A DNA stretch of 64,000 nt from Cognataquiflexum rubidum (lineage in GTDB: Bacteria > Bacteroidota > Bacteroidia > Cytophagales > Cyclobacteriaceae): NCBI RefSeq assembly GCF_022538115.1, contig NZ_JAKZAL010000023.1, positions 17,658 through 81,657 of the forward strand. The letters run 5' to 3'. Below the pieces are notes generated by a model that worked only from the letters and a program-made list of their open reading frames with translations, searched no databases and was not told the origin of the DNA. Shown one piece after another: positions 27,092 to 36,542 of this stretch (the stretch's first letter is position 1; each line of letters begins with the position of its first letter). The position numbers and the translations under genes were made by a program.

Positions 27092-27676
27092 TTAAACCCC
27101 TTCTGCCTGAACTTCTTTGACCTCGGGAAGCATCCTTGTCAATAAATTTTGGATTCCTGCTTTGAGGGTGATGGTGCTGGAAGGACATCCGGAGCAACTT
27201 CCCTGAAGCAATACTTTCACAATCCCTTCATTGAAACTGTGAAAAACAATGGCGCCGCCGTCCTGTTCCACGGCCGGACGAATATATTCATCCAAAATTC
27301 CTTTGATCTTCTTTACTGTTTCGGAATCATTTTCATTGAAAAGTGGGTCCTTTTCGAAGGAAGAAATAACGAGAGCAGATTTTCCTGCTTCCAAATATTT
27401 TTTGATATGGTCACGGACAATGTCCTGGATTTCTACCCATTCAATCTCATCTTTCTTGGTGACAGTCACAAAATTGGATGTGATAAAAACCCTGTCCACA
27501 GCGGCAAAATTGAACAATTCATTTGCCAAAGGAGAGGTACTTGTACTTGATTGGTCAGGGAAATCAAAGCTGACGCCTTCATCTGTCAACATAAAGTTGA
27601 CTACAAATTTCAAAGAATTGGGATTTGGATTTGCCTCCATGTAAATATGGACCGGTCTTTTTTGCGCTTGCAGCAT
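27092..27676 (-). CDS. Nfu-type iron-sulfur cluster scaffold protein
   Basis: 194 residues from the chosen start. The N-terminal half (about 10-95, HIYMEANPNPNSLKFVVNFM) is an Nfu N-terminal domain as in mitochondrial NFU1; the C-terminal half is a NifU C-terminal domain with the cluster-binding CSGCPSS motif (near 167). It carries Fe-S clusters to target enzymes. A longer frame begins at 27739, but its extra 21 residues are poorly conserved in character and overlap the end of the upstream gene, so the Met at 27674-27676 is preferred. DUF3810 lies 9 bp downstream. Confidence 0.9.
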   Translation of the reverse strand: MLQAQKRPVHIYMEANPNPNSLKFVVNFMLTDEGVSFDFPDQSSTSTSPLANELFNFAAVDRVFITSNFVTVTKKDEIEWVEIQDIVRDHIKKYLEAGKSALVISSFEKDPLFNENDSETVKKIKGILDEYIRPAVEQDGGAIVFHSFNEGIVKVLLQGSCSGCPSSTITLKAGIQNLLTRMLPEVKEVQAEGV

Positions 27677-27735
27677 ATCTGTTTGAGTTAAGTACCTAAC
27701 ATACCACCAAAACCTAGGATAAGTTCCTTTGGTTT

Positions 27736-28398
27736 TCAATTTTGGGATTTAGATTTTAATGCCTGAAATAAATAGGTTATTGTGAGCTCTATATTGGTGG
27801 AAGTCATATCAAAAATCCTGTCTTGGGTTTCAGGTCTTCCAAACTCATAGGAAAGCCGCAAATCGCCCTCTAGGGTACTTTTTCCAAACAAAGTAGAAAG
27901 CCCTGCACCACCGGTAAGTCCGTACATAAATCTCCGGGGATCGTCCCCAGGCTGTCCATAGGTAGGAAGAAATAATGGTCCTTCAAAATCCCTGCTTACG
28001 TCGGTAGCGTTCAACAAATATCCAAAATGAGGTCCGATCTTGATATGAAATCTCCCTCCTTTGCCTACATAGAAGTTGGACAGCACCGGCATTTTCAGAT
28101 AGTTCAACTCAGTCCTGTTGGTTCCTTTGAGTAAGGTGTCTGTTTGGGAGAAACCCAAGGTAAGGTACTGCACCTCAATCTGAATCCCTGCATTCTTGCC
28201 TGAAAAGTGCTCCATGACAAAAGCGAAAGTAGGCGCACTGATTCCGCTTGTACTGATCTGAGGTCTTCCCGCACTCGTTCGGTAGCTCATGGATGAAACA
28301 GAATATCCTCCCCTGATTCCAAAACTTGTCTGTCCCTGGACCAAAACAGGTAAAACCAAGAGAGACAATACAGTGATGTAGAATATAACTTTTCCCAT
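27736..28398 (-). CDS. PorT-like outer-membrane beta-barrel protein
   Basis: 220 residues from the chosen start MGKVIFYITVLSLLVLPVLV, which gives a clean signal peptide ending at VQG/QTSFGIRGGY. A longer frame from 28434 would add 12 residues before the signal. The body is a beta-barrel of the PorT/OmpA-like type (SFGIRGGYSVSSM, AFVMEHF, GIQIEVQYLTLGF, FHIKIGPHFGYLL, RLSYEFGR, IELTITYLF). PorT itself is a T9SS accessory barrel, but this broad family includes many unrelated barrels, so no T9SS role is claimed. It follows the plug-domain gene by about 40 bp on the same strand. Confidence 0.82.
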   Translation of the reverse strand: MGKVIFYITVLSLLVLPVLVQGQTSFGIRGGYSVSSMSYRTSAGRPQISTSGISAPTFAFVMEHFSGKNAGIQIEVQYLTLGFSQTDTLLKGTNRTELNYLKMPVLSNFYVGKGGRFHIKIGPHFGYLLNATDVSRDFEGPLFLPTYGQPGDDPRRFMYGLTGGAGLSTLFGKSTLEGDLRLSYEFGRPETQDRIFDMTSTNIELTITYLFQALKSKSQN

Positions 28399-28438
28399 GC
28401 TCAAAAATAGGCATTTGATTTTCAAATCATGCACAAAA

Positions 28439-31204
28439 TCATTTTCCTGCCGGAATTACAAATGTTGCTCTCACCGGTGTCCCATCGATGGCAACACCTT
28501 CCACAATCACCGATTTAGGACTAGGGTTGTCATTCATAAAGAATTCTATCCGGAAAGCACCCTTTTCACTGTCAGTGATGACGTAAGGATTCCAATAAAG
28601 AGTTGCCCTATGGTCTGGTCCGATCGGGAATTCGTCCGCATTTTCATGGCTTACCTGATAGAAATTATTTGGGACAGAAAATCCCTCGACCACTATGGTG
28701 TTCATATTTGCCGTGGCAGTGTTCAGTATCGGAGATGGCTGTGTTCCTTTTTTAAGGTATATGGCAATCACCCCGTTTCTACCCATATCACCCATGATGG
28801 AAGCCATTCTTGTCACGACTTCTATCCTTTCCACATCATTGGGATTGATGGAATTGATGTTGGAAGCGGCACTGTTTCCCGGAAGAATGGCACCATCCAC
28901 CATCACCATAGGTTCGAGTGAATTAGTCCCTGATGTGGCTCCACCCCTTAACGTCACCTGCCCAAAAGTATTGACTGCCATGCCCGGAATATAAGGCTTG
29001 AGGCTAAGTAAGAGGTCTGTCGAGTTTCCTCCCCGCATCAAAATATCTCCCTGAACTACATGATCTGCACGCCCATAGATAGCCATGGTTTTTGAATTGC
29101 CCTTCTCCTCATCTACAGTGACCTGATCTAGCTCTATCGTTTTATCCACCTCTTCTACCAAGGGAAATATGGGGGTTTGGACTGTGGTTATATTTGGCAT
29201 TTTGACATAGTCAGGCACAAAAAACGGAGGATTCAAACGTGGCGTGATCTGGAATTTGCCAAAAGAATTTCCTTTTTTGTCCAGGGCCATAAAGGTGAAA
29301 TCTAAAGGTCCATAGAAATCCATTTCTTCCAGATTGAATTTACCTTCGGTATCCGACTGAAGATCAAGCGACGCCGCAAAATTATTGAAATAGGCCGTGA
29401 AGGGGATTGCTTCAGGTTTGCCTTTGTCATTGAGAAATTGCCCGGAGATATTCATGTCCTTTTCGATGGGATAGGTGAATTTGTCCGTAGTGATATGTCT
29501 GGGGATTTCTTTGATGGTCAATCCATTCAGAATCGTAGGAGTTAAGGTAATTGGAGTTACATAATGATTATCCGTCACCGAAACAGAGAGATTGGCGGAA
29601 ATGGGATTCCCCTTTTTATCCTTCAAAAAAACCTCGAGGCTTACTTTTTCTCTGGTTTCGTATTCGTTTTTGTCAGGCCGGAATGTACCCACAATCTGTG
29701 ACATTGGTTCTTCTTCTGTTTTGGAATCTGTTATCCTATCATAAGGACTTAGGACTGCCACAGCTTTGACAAAGTAGGTGTCAGGGCCATAGTTCCTGTT
29801 CCAAGTAGTGTAGGATCTCAAATAATATTTTTTCTGTTTGAGTGTGTCGGGCAAAAACATATCCCCTATAGCCTGCCCATTTTCGATTTTGATTTTTTTC
29901 TGAATAAGTATATCCCTGTTTTCAGAAATCAGTTCTACATACAACACCTTGCTCAGTTCTTTTTTGAGGGTTGGGTTGGCGTAATTGAGGTAGGCTTTAA
30001 AAAACAGCTGATCTCCCTGATAGTAAAATGGCCTATCTAGGTGGAGGTAAACTTTCTCTTGGAGCCCATTCGCATCTTTTGCCATTTGGGTATTCGATTC
30101 CAAAGAAAAGGGCGGATTATAGTCCATGGGAAGGAGCGTGGCGACTTTTCTTTTGTCCATATCTCCTGAGAATGTCACATCCTTTTGGTTTAGAACGATA
30201 CCGTTTGAGTTGATATTGACGTAATTGCCATTGACCTCAATCCAAGAAATGGGATAGGGAGCGTCCTTGTAGGTGTTGACGGTGCTATAGCCTTTTTCAT
30301 AATGAATTTCGATTCTTCCTTTCAGATAAATTCTGTAATCCCCAGGTCTCTTACCGGGAGTCACGAGGGTTTCCGGTTTATATTCAATGACTGATTTTCC
30401 CAGTTCATTTGCAAAGATGTCCGAGCGCATGTTCAAGGTTTCAGCGCCTCCGGGCTTGTTGGCATAGAGCATGAATCCTTCTTGGTTGTGCTGGTTTTGG
30501 ATCATTGCCCTGAACATGTTGGCAGGAGACTTCTTGTAAGTTTCCTCTCGGTTTTTTTGCCAGGATTGTTTAAGGTTTTGGTCCGTGGTGTCCATTTCGA
30601 CAAATCTCGTCGCACCGGCGATGATGTAGTATTGGGGAGTAAAATAGAATTCCTTAAGGTCAAACGTGAGGTTGTATCCTAGTCCGTTATTTTTTATTTC
30701 TATGGGTTGGATAGCGGTGGCCCGGAAGCTGTTTGTAGTATTGTCTTCGGAAAATTCAATGACCCATGGATTGAGGATTTCGCATTGTGAAGCAAGGTTA
30801 TCATTTCCCAAAAATAGATTTTTGAACCTTCTCAACTCCCTTTCCCAAGCCTTGTCTCTTGTCGCTTTGATTTCGACATCTGAGAGTTCCTGTTCAAAAG
30901 AAACCATGCTGACATTGAGAATAAATTGTCCTCCGGGTTTGATAGAAGCTGGTTTTTGGACAGCTTGGTATCCGATAAAAGAAAAGGCAACTTCGATCTC
31001 TCCTTCGGGAACATTGGCCAAGGTAAAATTTCCGTCCAAGTCAGTGACAGTCGAAAGAGTGGTGTTATTGATAAAAACATTACAAAAAGGAAGGGCTTCA
31101 CCAGATTTACTATCAGTGACTTTTCCTGTAATTGTACCTGTTGTTTGGGCAAATCCTGTAAATGGAATCAGAAACAGAAAAAAAATAAGTGTGAAGTCTT
31201 TCAT
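28439..31204 (-). CDS. Carboxypeptidase-like / TonB-plug domain protein lacking a barrel
   Basis: 921 residues. Signal peptide ends near 19 (TGFA/QT). A carboxypeptidase regulatory-like domain follows (about 22-105, GTITGKVTDSKSGEALPFCN). A central region (about 125-380) is unassigned. VYLHLDRPFYYQGDQLFFKAY starts an MG2/macroglobulin-like segment (about 385-500), then an Ig-like region (510-690). Near the C-terminus lies a TonB plug domain (about 745-850, VTLRGGATSG and PNDVERIEVV), followed only by about 70 residues. It has no 22-strand barrel, so it cannot be a complete TonB-dependent receptor. Such proteins occur widely in Bacteroidota; a role on the periplasmic side, or as a partner of a separate barrel, is possible but unproven. 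Confidence 0.85.
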   Translation of the reverse strand: MKDFTLIFFLFLIPFTGFAQTTGTITGKVTDSKSGEALPFCNVFINNTTLSTVTDLDGNFTLANVPEGEIEVAFSFIGYQAVQKPASIKPGGQFILNVSMVSFEQELSDVEIKATRDKAWERELRRFKNLFLGNDNLASQCEILNPWVIEFSEDNTTNSFRATAIQPIEIKNNGLGYNLTFDLKEFYFTPQYYIIAGATRFVEMDTTDQNLKQSWQKNREETYKKSPANMFRAMIQNQHNQEGFMLYANKPGGAETLNMRSDIFANELGKSVIEYKPETLVTPGKRPGDYRIYLKGRIEIHYEKGYSTVNTYKDAPYPISWIEVNGNYVNINSNGIVLNQKDVTFSGDMDKRKVATLLPMDYNPPFSLESNTQMAKDANGLQEKVYLHLDRPFYYQGDQLFFKAYLNYANPTLKKELSKVLYVELISENRDILIQKKIKIENGQAIGDMFLPDTLKQKKYYLRSYTTWNRNYGPDTYFVKAVAVLSPYDRITDSKTEEEPMSQIVGTFRPDKNEYETREKVSLEVFLKDKKGNPISANLSVSVTDNHYVTPITLTPTILNGLTIKEIPRHITTDKFTYPIEKDMNISGQFLNDKGKPEAIPFTAYFNNFAASLDLQSDTEGKFNLEEMDFYGPLDFTFMALDKKGNSFGKFQITPRLNPPFFVPDYVKMPNITTVQTPIFPLVEEVDKTIELDQVTVDEEKGNSKTMAIYGRADHVVQGDILMRGGNSTDLLLSLKPYIPGMAVNTFGQVTLRGGATSGTNSLEPMVMVDGAILPGNSAASNINSINPNDVERIEVVTRMASIMGDMGRNGVIAIYLKKGTQPSPILNTATANMNTIVVEGFSVPNNFYQVSHENADEFPIGPDHRATLYWNPYVITDSEKGAFRIEFFMNDNPSPKSVIVEGVAIDGTPVRATFVIPAGK

Positions 31205-31270
31205 ATTGAATTCTACTAATATTTAAGGCGAAATATAAAGGTTAATACGGTCAACGGAAAAGATTGGATC

Positions 31271-31303
31271 AAAAAAAAGCACAAAACCATAAAGATTTTG
31301 TGC
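31271..31303 (-). terminator. Intrinsic terminator of the gltX unit
   Basis: Read leftward: arms GCACAAAA / TTTTGTGC around a 9-base loop, followed by eight T residues (31278-31271). It lies about 200 bp after the stop at 31496. Confidence 0.8.
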
Positions 31304-31405
31304 CTTCATTTTCTGTTGGGAAGAAAATAGAGAAATTTGTATTATGTATAACCGCTTTATTGCAAGTAGCCAAACAAATAATGGTTGAGGAACGATTAAC
31401 GGTTT

Positions 31406-31490
31406 TGTGGACAGTGGACTATCGATTGTGGACGAGTATCCGCACCCGATAAAGTCTCCTCAAGTCCAATGTGCAACATGGCGGATACTC
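31406..31490. repeat. Heptad microrepeat run and 10-bp inverted repeat
   Basis: 31406-31440 reads as five in-phase heptads related to TGTGGAC (TGTGGAC, AGTGGAC, TATCGAT, TGTGGAC, GAGTATC). The last heptad begins a perfect 10-bp inverted repeat, GAGTATCCGC at 31434-31443 and GCGGATACTC at 31481-31490, with a 37-bp spacer, ending 5 bp from the stop of the small gene at 31496. Confidence 0.7.
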
Positions 31491-31495
31491 ACAAT

Positions 31496-31708
31496 TTATT
31501 TTTTCTTTTTCCCTTTACCTTCCTTGATTTCTTCAATGTCTTCCCTGTCTTTGAGCTTTTTGTCATCGACATTTTTGTTTAGGAATTCATTAAGCTTATC
31601 GATGGAGAAAGTACTTGAAATCTCTCCAAAAGTATCGATGTTCATCTTAAAACCTTCCAGGTCTTTGTGGACTTTTGCGGTTTCTTCTTTTTTAGGTTTT
31701 TTAGCCAT
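31496..31708 (-). CDS. Small charged protein downstream of gltX
   Basis: 70 residues, half of them charged, beginning MAKKPKKEETAKVHKDLEGF and ending in a basic KEGKGKKKK tail. The middle (GFKMNIDTFGEISSTFSIDKLNEFLN) is likely helical. There is no signal or membrane segment. I do not know a named family. It begins 25 bp after the gltX stop on the same strand with an ATG and reads in normal codon usage, so it is likely real and co-transcribed. The lysine-rich ends suggest nucleic-acid or ribosome contact, which is speculation. Confidence 0.72.
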   Translation of the reverse strand: MAKKPKKEETAKVHKDLEGFKMNIDTFGEISSTFSIDKLNEFLNKNVDDKKLKDREDIEEIKEGKGKKKK

Positions 31709-31733
31709 GGGAGTTTTTTCTTATTTGAATAAA

Positions 31734-33269
31734 TCAGCGTACCTGTAAAGTGTCCAAGGCAAATTTGATCCTCTTGGACAATTCCTCTTTTCCGATAATG
31801 CTAAATACAGCCATCAGATCCGGCCCTGCACCCACTCCGGTCACTGCCAAGCGTACTGCCTGCATGACTTTACCCAATTTGATGCCATTGGCTTCTGCGG
31901 ATTCCTCAAGAACAGCCTTTGCTATTTCAGGGGTGAAGTCTCCAGTATGGGTCGCTAGCTTTTCTATGTAAGTTGCCAATACGGTGACGACTTCGGCATT
32001 CCATTTCTTTCCTGCAATCTCATCGTCGAATGAAGTCGGTGCGATCAGCATAAACTTTCCTTCTTTCCAAAGGTCCGCTGGGAAAGTTGCTCTTTCTTTC
32101 ATCACCTGCGCTATTTTCGCCGCTTTTTCTTTGTCTACAGAAAGCCCTTCTTTTTCGATGTCAGCTATAAGATAAGCTGCCAATTCTTCATCTGACTTGG
32201 CTCGGAGGTATTGTTCATTGAACCATTTTGCCTTATTGATATCAAATTTTGTACCTGATTTGCCGATTCTTTCAATCGAAAATGCGTCTACCAATTCTTC
32301 CAAGCTAAAAATCTCCTTGTGGTCGCCCGGGTTCCATCCCAAGAAAGCCAAGAAGTTCAACATGGCTTCAGGAAGGTAACCCCCTTCGCGGAATCCCATG
32401 GCTGTTTCACCTGAATTCGGATCTTTCCAATCCATCGGGAATACCGGAAAACCATGTTTGTCTGCATCTCTTTTGGATAGCTTCCCATTTCCGTCAGGCT
32501 TTAGCAAAAGCGGTAAATGCGCAAATTCCGGCATGGTAGCTTCCCAACCAAAATATTTGTATAGCAATACGTGCAATGGTGCGGAAGGAAGCCATTCTTC
32601 ACCACGAATGACATGGGTGATTTTCATCAGGTGGTCATCTACGATATTGGCCAAATGGTAAGTGGGCATGCCGTCAGATTTCATCAAGACTTTATCATCC
32701 AAAGTACTGGAATGTACCATGACCCAACCACGGATCAGGTCATGCAATCTCACTTCTTCTTTTCTCGGGATTTTCACACGGATGACGTAGGCTTCACCGG
32801 AAGCCAACTTCGCCTTCACTTCATCTTCAGGAAGAGTGAGCGAGTTTTTCATTTGGGTTCTGGTGATAGAATTATACTGAGGAGACACAACCCTTGCGGC
32901 AGTCAGCCTTTCCCGCATCGCATCTAATTCCTCAGAAGTGTCAAATGCATAATATGCATGCCCTTTTTCGATCAGGTCAATTGCATACTGCATGTACATC
33001 GGTTTCCTCTCGGACTGTCGGTAGGGAGAACTGTTACCCGGATTCCAAGGACTCTCATCAGGTGATATCCCTAGCCAATCCAATGCATCTTTGATATATT
33101 CTTCTGCTCCGGGCACAAACCTGTTTTGGTCTGTATCCTCAATTCGAAGAAGGAATTTGCCTCCTGTTTTTCTAGCGTATAGGTAATTGTATAGAGCGGT
33201 TCTCACTCCGCCGATATGTAAAGCTCCGGTAGGAGAGGGTGCAAATCTTACACGTACTTCTTTGTTCAT
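31734..33269 (-). CDS. gltX: Glutamyl-tRNA synthetase
   Basis: 511 residues. Class I aminoacyl-tRNA synthetase that charges tRNA-Glu (and possibly tRNA-Gln). The nucleotide-binding HIGH motif is in RFAPSPTGALHIGGVRTAL (about 8-26), and the KMSKS equivalent is GKLSKRDADKHG (about 263). The anticodon-binding helical domain (about 330-511) is complete. The start MNKEVRVRFAPSPTG matches the family. A TATCTTTG box lies 68-75 bp upstream. The small charged gene at 31496 follows by 25 bp. Confidence 0.97.
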   Translation of the reverse strand: MNKEVRVRFAPSPTGALHIGGVRTALYNYLYARKTGGKFLLRIEDTDQNRFVPGAEEYIKDALDWLGISPDESPWNPGNSSPYRQSERKPMYMQYAIDLIEKGHAYYAFDTSEELDAMRERLTAARVVSPQYNSITRTQMKNSLTLPEDEVKAKLASGEAYVIRVKIPRKEEVRLHDLIRGWVMVHSSTLDDKVLMKSDGMPTYHLANIVDDHLMKITHVIRGEEWLPSAPLHVLLYKYFGWEATMPEFAHLPLLLKPDGNGKLSKRDADKHGFPVFPMDWKDPNSGETAMGFREGGYLPEAMLNFLAFLGWNPGDHKEIFSLEELVDAFSIERIGKSGTKFDINKAKWFNEQYLRAKSDEELAAYLIADIEKEGLSVDKEKAAKIAQVMKERATFPADLWKEGKFMLIAPTSFDDEIAGKKWNAEVVTVLATYIEKLATHTGDFTPEIAKAVLEESAEANGIKLGKVMQAVRLAVTGVGAGPDLMAVFSIIGKEELSKRIKFALDTLQVR

Positions 33270-33337
33270 GGTATAGGATTATCTTTTTACAACCCTTGAT
33301 AGTACAATTGGTTGTAAGGTTATCTATTTTGAGGCTG

Positions 33338-33345
33338 CAAAGATA
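33338..33345 (-). promoter_or_regulatory. -7 promoter box of gltX
   Basis: Minus-strand TATCTTTG followed by CAGCC, an exact TAnnTTTG match, about 70 bp upstream of the gltX start. It resembles the rpsP box at 37153. No clear TTTG partner at 19-21 bp was found. Confidence 0.5.
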
Positions 33346-33492
33346 GGAAAAGATAGGGATACCTTGTAATCACTAATAATGATAGGAAAGAATATAGTGA
33401 TTGTTTTCTCTAGGCTACATTTCTTGAAATTGTTATTATTAGCAATAAAATGAAATACTTTAAATTTAGGAAAATAGAAATAAAAGTAGAAC

Positions 33493-34656
33493 TCATTTTA
33501 CTTTAAGAACCACCAACACATACCTGTCATCTTCTAACCTAGATTTGTTTCTTTTAACAAAATCTAAAATAGGTGCCTCAGCATCTATCTTAAGGATATT
33601 ATCTTCACTTTTTTTAAAATCATCATAAAAATCAAGAGAAGGAATCATATATACAATTTCATCTTCTGTAAATGTCCAAGGAATATTCCTGATTTCCATA
33701 CCATCTAAATCATTGACGAATCGACTTATTTGAGACTTAATTTTAAAATTCTTATCTAAAAAAATAAAATAGTTTCCATCACCACGCCTATTAAATCCAA
33801 GAAAATATTGATCAGAAAATGGGAAGAAGCAATGCAAAAATTCTACAAGTTTTTGCTCCTTCATGAATTCGTTTCTATTCGGTATTTCTTTTATCCTTAA
33901 CCTAAGGTCATCTGAAATTGCACCTTGTTTAAAATCAAATTGAAGGATTTTCCGAAAGTGGCCTTTATAATCAAATAGAATAACATCATATGATAAAGGA
34001 ACATTAAAAAGAATATCTCTTGAAAATGGGTCTGTATAAAATCCATGAATAGTTCGAAACATATAATTTTCATAACCTGTTCGAATGGGATACCATCCAA
34101 TTGTTGTATCTGGGGAAATTCTTATAAAATTACTCCTATCTTGGCTTTCGGGAGCATTATTAAGATGATACAACTGAAAATTTGGGGTGTAAAATACATC
34201 ACTTAATCTGTAAGGAGATTTTTCAGTAAATAAATGTTCCCCCTCATGTGAAAATGCAAGTATTTTATTTTGCCTTGCATCTGAAATCAAAAGTGTGTCC
34301 TCACGTACTTGGAAATTTTCTACCTGCATAAACTCCCCTGGTCCACCAATTCCTGTTGACTGAAAGATTCTTTTTACCTCACCATTACGGTTAAATTGAA
34401 TGATATTATCAAGACCTCTATCCTGTGCGAAAATGTCTTCTTCAAAAAACTTTATATATGTTGGTCGCGCAATGGGCAAAGAATCATCATAATCAAGTAA
34501 AATGTATTCAATACTCTCAAAATGTTTGGACATTAAGGCTGGTTCACTTTGATTAATGTCAACCGGGATGGAAATTATACCCGAAACATCCATTGACTTG
34601 TCTGATTTACAGGATAAGAAAAAAAGTAAAATATAGAATGCATAAATATTTTTCAT
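33493..34656 (-). CDS. 6-bladed beta-propeller lipoprotein
   Basis: 387 residues. The N-terminus MKNIYAFYILLFFLSCKSDKS has a lipobox (FLSC, Cys near 16), so an outer-membrane or periplasmic lipoprotein. The rest has the repeat pattern of the Bacteroidota 6-bladed propeller lipoproteins, including a variant of their conserved turn (STGIGGPGEFMQVENF, usually GxGPGEY) and DTLLISDARQNKILAFS. These proteins are often linked to extracellular sensing or polysaccharide use, but no substrate is indicated and no neighbour supports one. AT content is noticeably higher than in gltX and the ribosomal operon on either side, which may indicate later acquisition. Confidence 0.85.
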   Translation of the reverse strand: MKNIYAFYILLFFLSCKSDKSMDVSGIISIPVDINQSEPALMSKHFESIEYILLDYDDSLPIARPTYIKFFEEDIFAQDRGLDNIIQFNRNGEVKRIFQSTGIGGPGEFMQVENFQVREDTLLISDARQNKILAFSHEGEHLFTEKSPYRLSDVFYTPNFQLYHLNNAPESQDRSNFIRISPDTTIGWYPIRTGYENYMFRTIHGFYTDPFSRDILFNVPLSYDVILFDYKGHFRKILQFDFKQGAISDDLRLRIKEIPNRNEFMKEQKLVEFLHCFFPFSDQYFLGFNRRGDGNYFIFLDKNFKIKSQISRFVNDLDGMEIRNIPWTFTEDEIVYMIPSLDFYDDFKKSEDNILKIDAEAPILDFVKRNKSRLEDDRYVLVVLKVK

Positions 34657-34806
34657 AGCTATTTCTCCAAATGGAAATAAGATCGCTTAAATGAAATTTT
34701 ATTTTATAAGGTCTTCACAATTGTCAATTCAGATAAGTGCTTGTTTAAAACTATTGATTAATTAGGACTTGAAAAGGATTTTCTTTGAAAAATCTTAATC
34801 AATAAC

Positions 34807-34838
34807 AAAAAAAGGGAACCCGTTTGGATTCCCTTTTT
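34807..34838 (-). terminator. Intrinsic terminator of the rpsP operon
   Basis: Read leftward: arms AAAAAGGGAA / TTCCCTTTTT with a 10-base loop and a run of T, 14 bp after the rplS stop. Confidence 0.9.
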
Positions 34839-34851
34839 GAGAAAAAGACAG

Positions 34852-35223
34852 TTAAGCGTCTTTTCTGTGTCTGATTTTTTCTTTGATTTTGGCAGACTTT
34901 CCTTGACGACCTCTTAGGTAGTACAATCTAGCTCTCCTCACTTTACCCTCTCTCATCAATTCGATTTTGTCGATGGCTGGAGAGATGATAGGGAAAATTC
35001 TTTCCACACCTACACCGTTTGATACTTTTCTTACAGTGAAAGTTTCTCCGTTTGTATTTGGATTTTTTCTCTGGATGACGGTGCCTTGGAATTGCTGGAT
35101 ACGATCTTTGTTACCTTCGGTGATTTTCACGTGGACGTTGATGGTATCTCCTGCTTTGAAAGAAGGGAATTTGGCTCTCGCCTCGCTGTATTCCGCTTCT
35201 ACAATTTTAAGTAGTTCGCTCAT
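34852..35223 (-). CDS. rplS: 50S ribosomal protein L19
   Basis: 123 residues. L19 sits at the 30S-50S interface. Signature sequence [20 protein letters not shown], then [12 protein letters not shown], and [21 protein letters not shown] and the basic tail [20 protein letters not shown]. It is slightly longer than the E. coli protein (115), with extra residues at the C-terminus. Last gene of the rpsP-rimM-trmD-rplS operon, 88 bp after trmD, with a GC-rich mini-hairpin in that gap and a terminator downstream. Confidence 0.97.
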   Translation of the reverse strand: MSELLKIVEAEYSEARAKFPSFKAGDTINVHVKITEGNKDRIQQFQGTVIQRKNPNTNGETFTVRKVSNGVGVERIFPIISPAIDKIELMREGKVRRARLYYLRGRQGKSAKIKEKIRHRKDA

Positions 35224-35252
35224 AGCTGTATATTTTATGTGCTTGTAGCGAC

Positions 35253-35266
35253 TGCGCCTCGGCGCA
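35253..35266. repeat. GC-rich mini-palindrome in the trmD-rplS gap
   Basis: TGCGCC / GGCGCA separated by two bases, an almost perfect 14-bp palindrome in otherwise AT-rich spacer, 30 bp upstream of the rplS start. It may be a structural element in the leader or an inserted mini-hairpin. Confidence 0.55.
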
Positions 35267-35311
35267 ATCTTTTGTTAGACTCAATGATATTACTTTCTTA
35301 CATATATCGCC

Positions 35312-35998
35312 TCAGAGTTCTTTTCCTTCGAGAAGGTCCGGTCTTCTTTCTTTGGTTCGGCGAACCGATGCTTCAAATCTCCAGATATCTATTTTGGCTT
35401 GATGTCCTGACATTAATATTTCCGGTACTTTCATTCCCTCATAGTCTGCGGGTCTGGTATATACCGGTGGGGCCAAAAGCCCATCTTGGAAGGAATCTGT
35501 CAATGCCGAACTTTCGTCATTGAGAACTCCCGGAATCAACCTGATAATGGCATCTGTCACCACCGCTGCGGCCAATTCGCCTCCGGAGAGGACATAATCA
35601 CCGATGCTGATTTCTTTGGTTATCCATTTCAGTCTGACCCTTTCGTCGACACCTTTATAGTGTCCACACAGGATGATGAAGTTTTCCTTGAGAGAAAGTT
35701 CATTGGCCATTCGCTGGTCAAATTTCTTTCCGTCAGGTGTCATGTAAATGACCTCATCATACTCCCTTTCGCTCTTGAGTGCTTCGATGCACTTTGCGAT
35801 GGGTTCTATCATCATGACCATCCCGGCACCGCCTCCAAATGCATAGTCGTCGACTTGCTTTTGTTTGCCGCCAGCATAATCCCTCAGGTTGTGGACCCTC
35901 ACCGTGGCCAAACCTTTTTCTTCCGCTCTTTTGAGAATCGAATGTGAAAAAGGGCCTTCCAACAATCCGGGAACAACTGAAATGATGTCAATGCGCAT
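35312..35998 (-). CDS. trmD: tRNA (guanine-N1-)-methyltransferase
   Basis: 228 residues. A SPOUT-fold enzyme that methylates G37 of tRNAs from S-adenosylmethionine and prevents frameshifting. Motifs: [21 protein letters not shown] at the start, [29 protein letters not shown], the knot segment [15 protein letters not shown], and [20 protein letters not shown] then PVYTRP. The catalytic aspartate region DSF is present. Its ATG overlaps the rimM stop (35998), showing coupling. Confidence 0.97.
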   Translation of the reverse strand: MRIDIISVVPGLLEGPFSHSILKRAEEKGLATVRVHNLRDYAGGKQKQVDDYAFGGGAGMVMMIEPIAKCIEALKSEREYDEVIYMTPDGKKFDQRMANELSLKENFIILCGHYKGVDERVRLKWITKEISIGDYVLSGGELAAAVVTDAIIRLIPGVLNDESSALTDSFQDGLLAPPVYTRPADYEGMKVPEILMSGHQAKIDIWRFEASVRRTKERRPDLLEGKEL

Positions 35999-36528
35999 CA
36001 GTCTTCCAAATATATGTCAATCAATCCTGTGGGCAGGGAGCAGTAAACTTTCTTAGCTGCCTTGTCGACTTTCTGGATAATCTGGTCTTGAATGGGTATC
36101 AAGACCTCTTTTCCTTTATGTTCGACGCCCAATAAATCCTGGGTTTCCATGTCATAAATGACTTTAACCTCTCCGATAAGTCCGAGGGAATCATCGATTA
36201 CCTCAAATCCTACCAATTCATGGTAATAGTATTGGTCTTCTCCAAGCTCGGGCAATTCGCTCATCGGAAGGAATAAAGCCGATCCTACGAGTTTGCTTGC
36301 ATCGTCCACCGTGTTAAAATCCTCAAATTTTGCAAGCACCTTGTTGTTCGGTTGGGAGACAAAATGCTCAATAAAGAAAGGGACTAACCTGGTTTTTTGC
36401 TCGATGAAGACATGCTTCAGTTCTTCGTAGTCTTCCGGAAAATCTACATCCAGGACTACCGTAACTTCACCATGAAGCCCATGAACTTTGGACACGTAGC
36501 CCAATTGGAAACAATTGTCTTTGTTCAT
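35998..36528 (-). CDS. rimM: 16S rRNA processing protein RimM
   Basis: 176 residues. Helps assemble the 30S head and binds S19. The N-terminal RimM domain begins [20 protein letters not shown] (the GxVxKxHGxxGE motif), and the C-terminal PRC-barrel contains [12 protein letters not shown] and [15 protein letters not shown]. The acidic end LIDIYLED is typical. It lies 14 bp downstream of rpsP and overlaps trmD by one base. Confidence 0.96.
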   Translation of the reverse strand: MNKDNCFQLGYVSKVHGLHGEVTVVLDVDFPEDYEELKHVFIEQKTRLVPFFIEHFVSQPNNKVLAKFEDFNTVDDASKLVGSALFLPMSELPELGEDQYYYHELVGFEVIDDSLGLIGEVKVIYDMETQDLLGVEHKGKEVLIPIQDQIIQKVDKAAKKVYCSLPTGLIDIYLED

Positions 36529-36542
36529 GGCGTAAAGGGGTA

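Noticed and set aside
27677..27739. N-terminal extension of the Nfu protein
   Set aside because: It overlaps the end of the upstream barrel gene and lacks Nfu-like sequence; the Met at 27676 fits the domain start.
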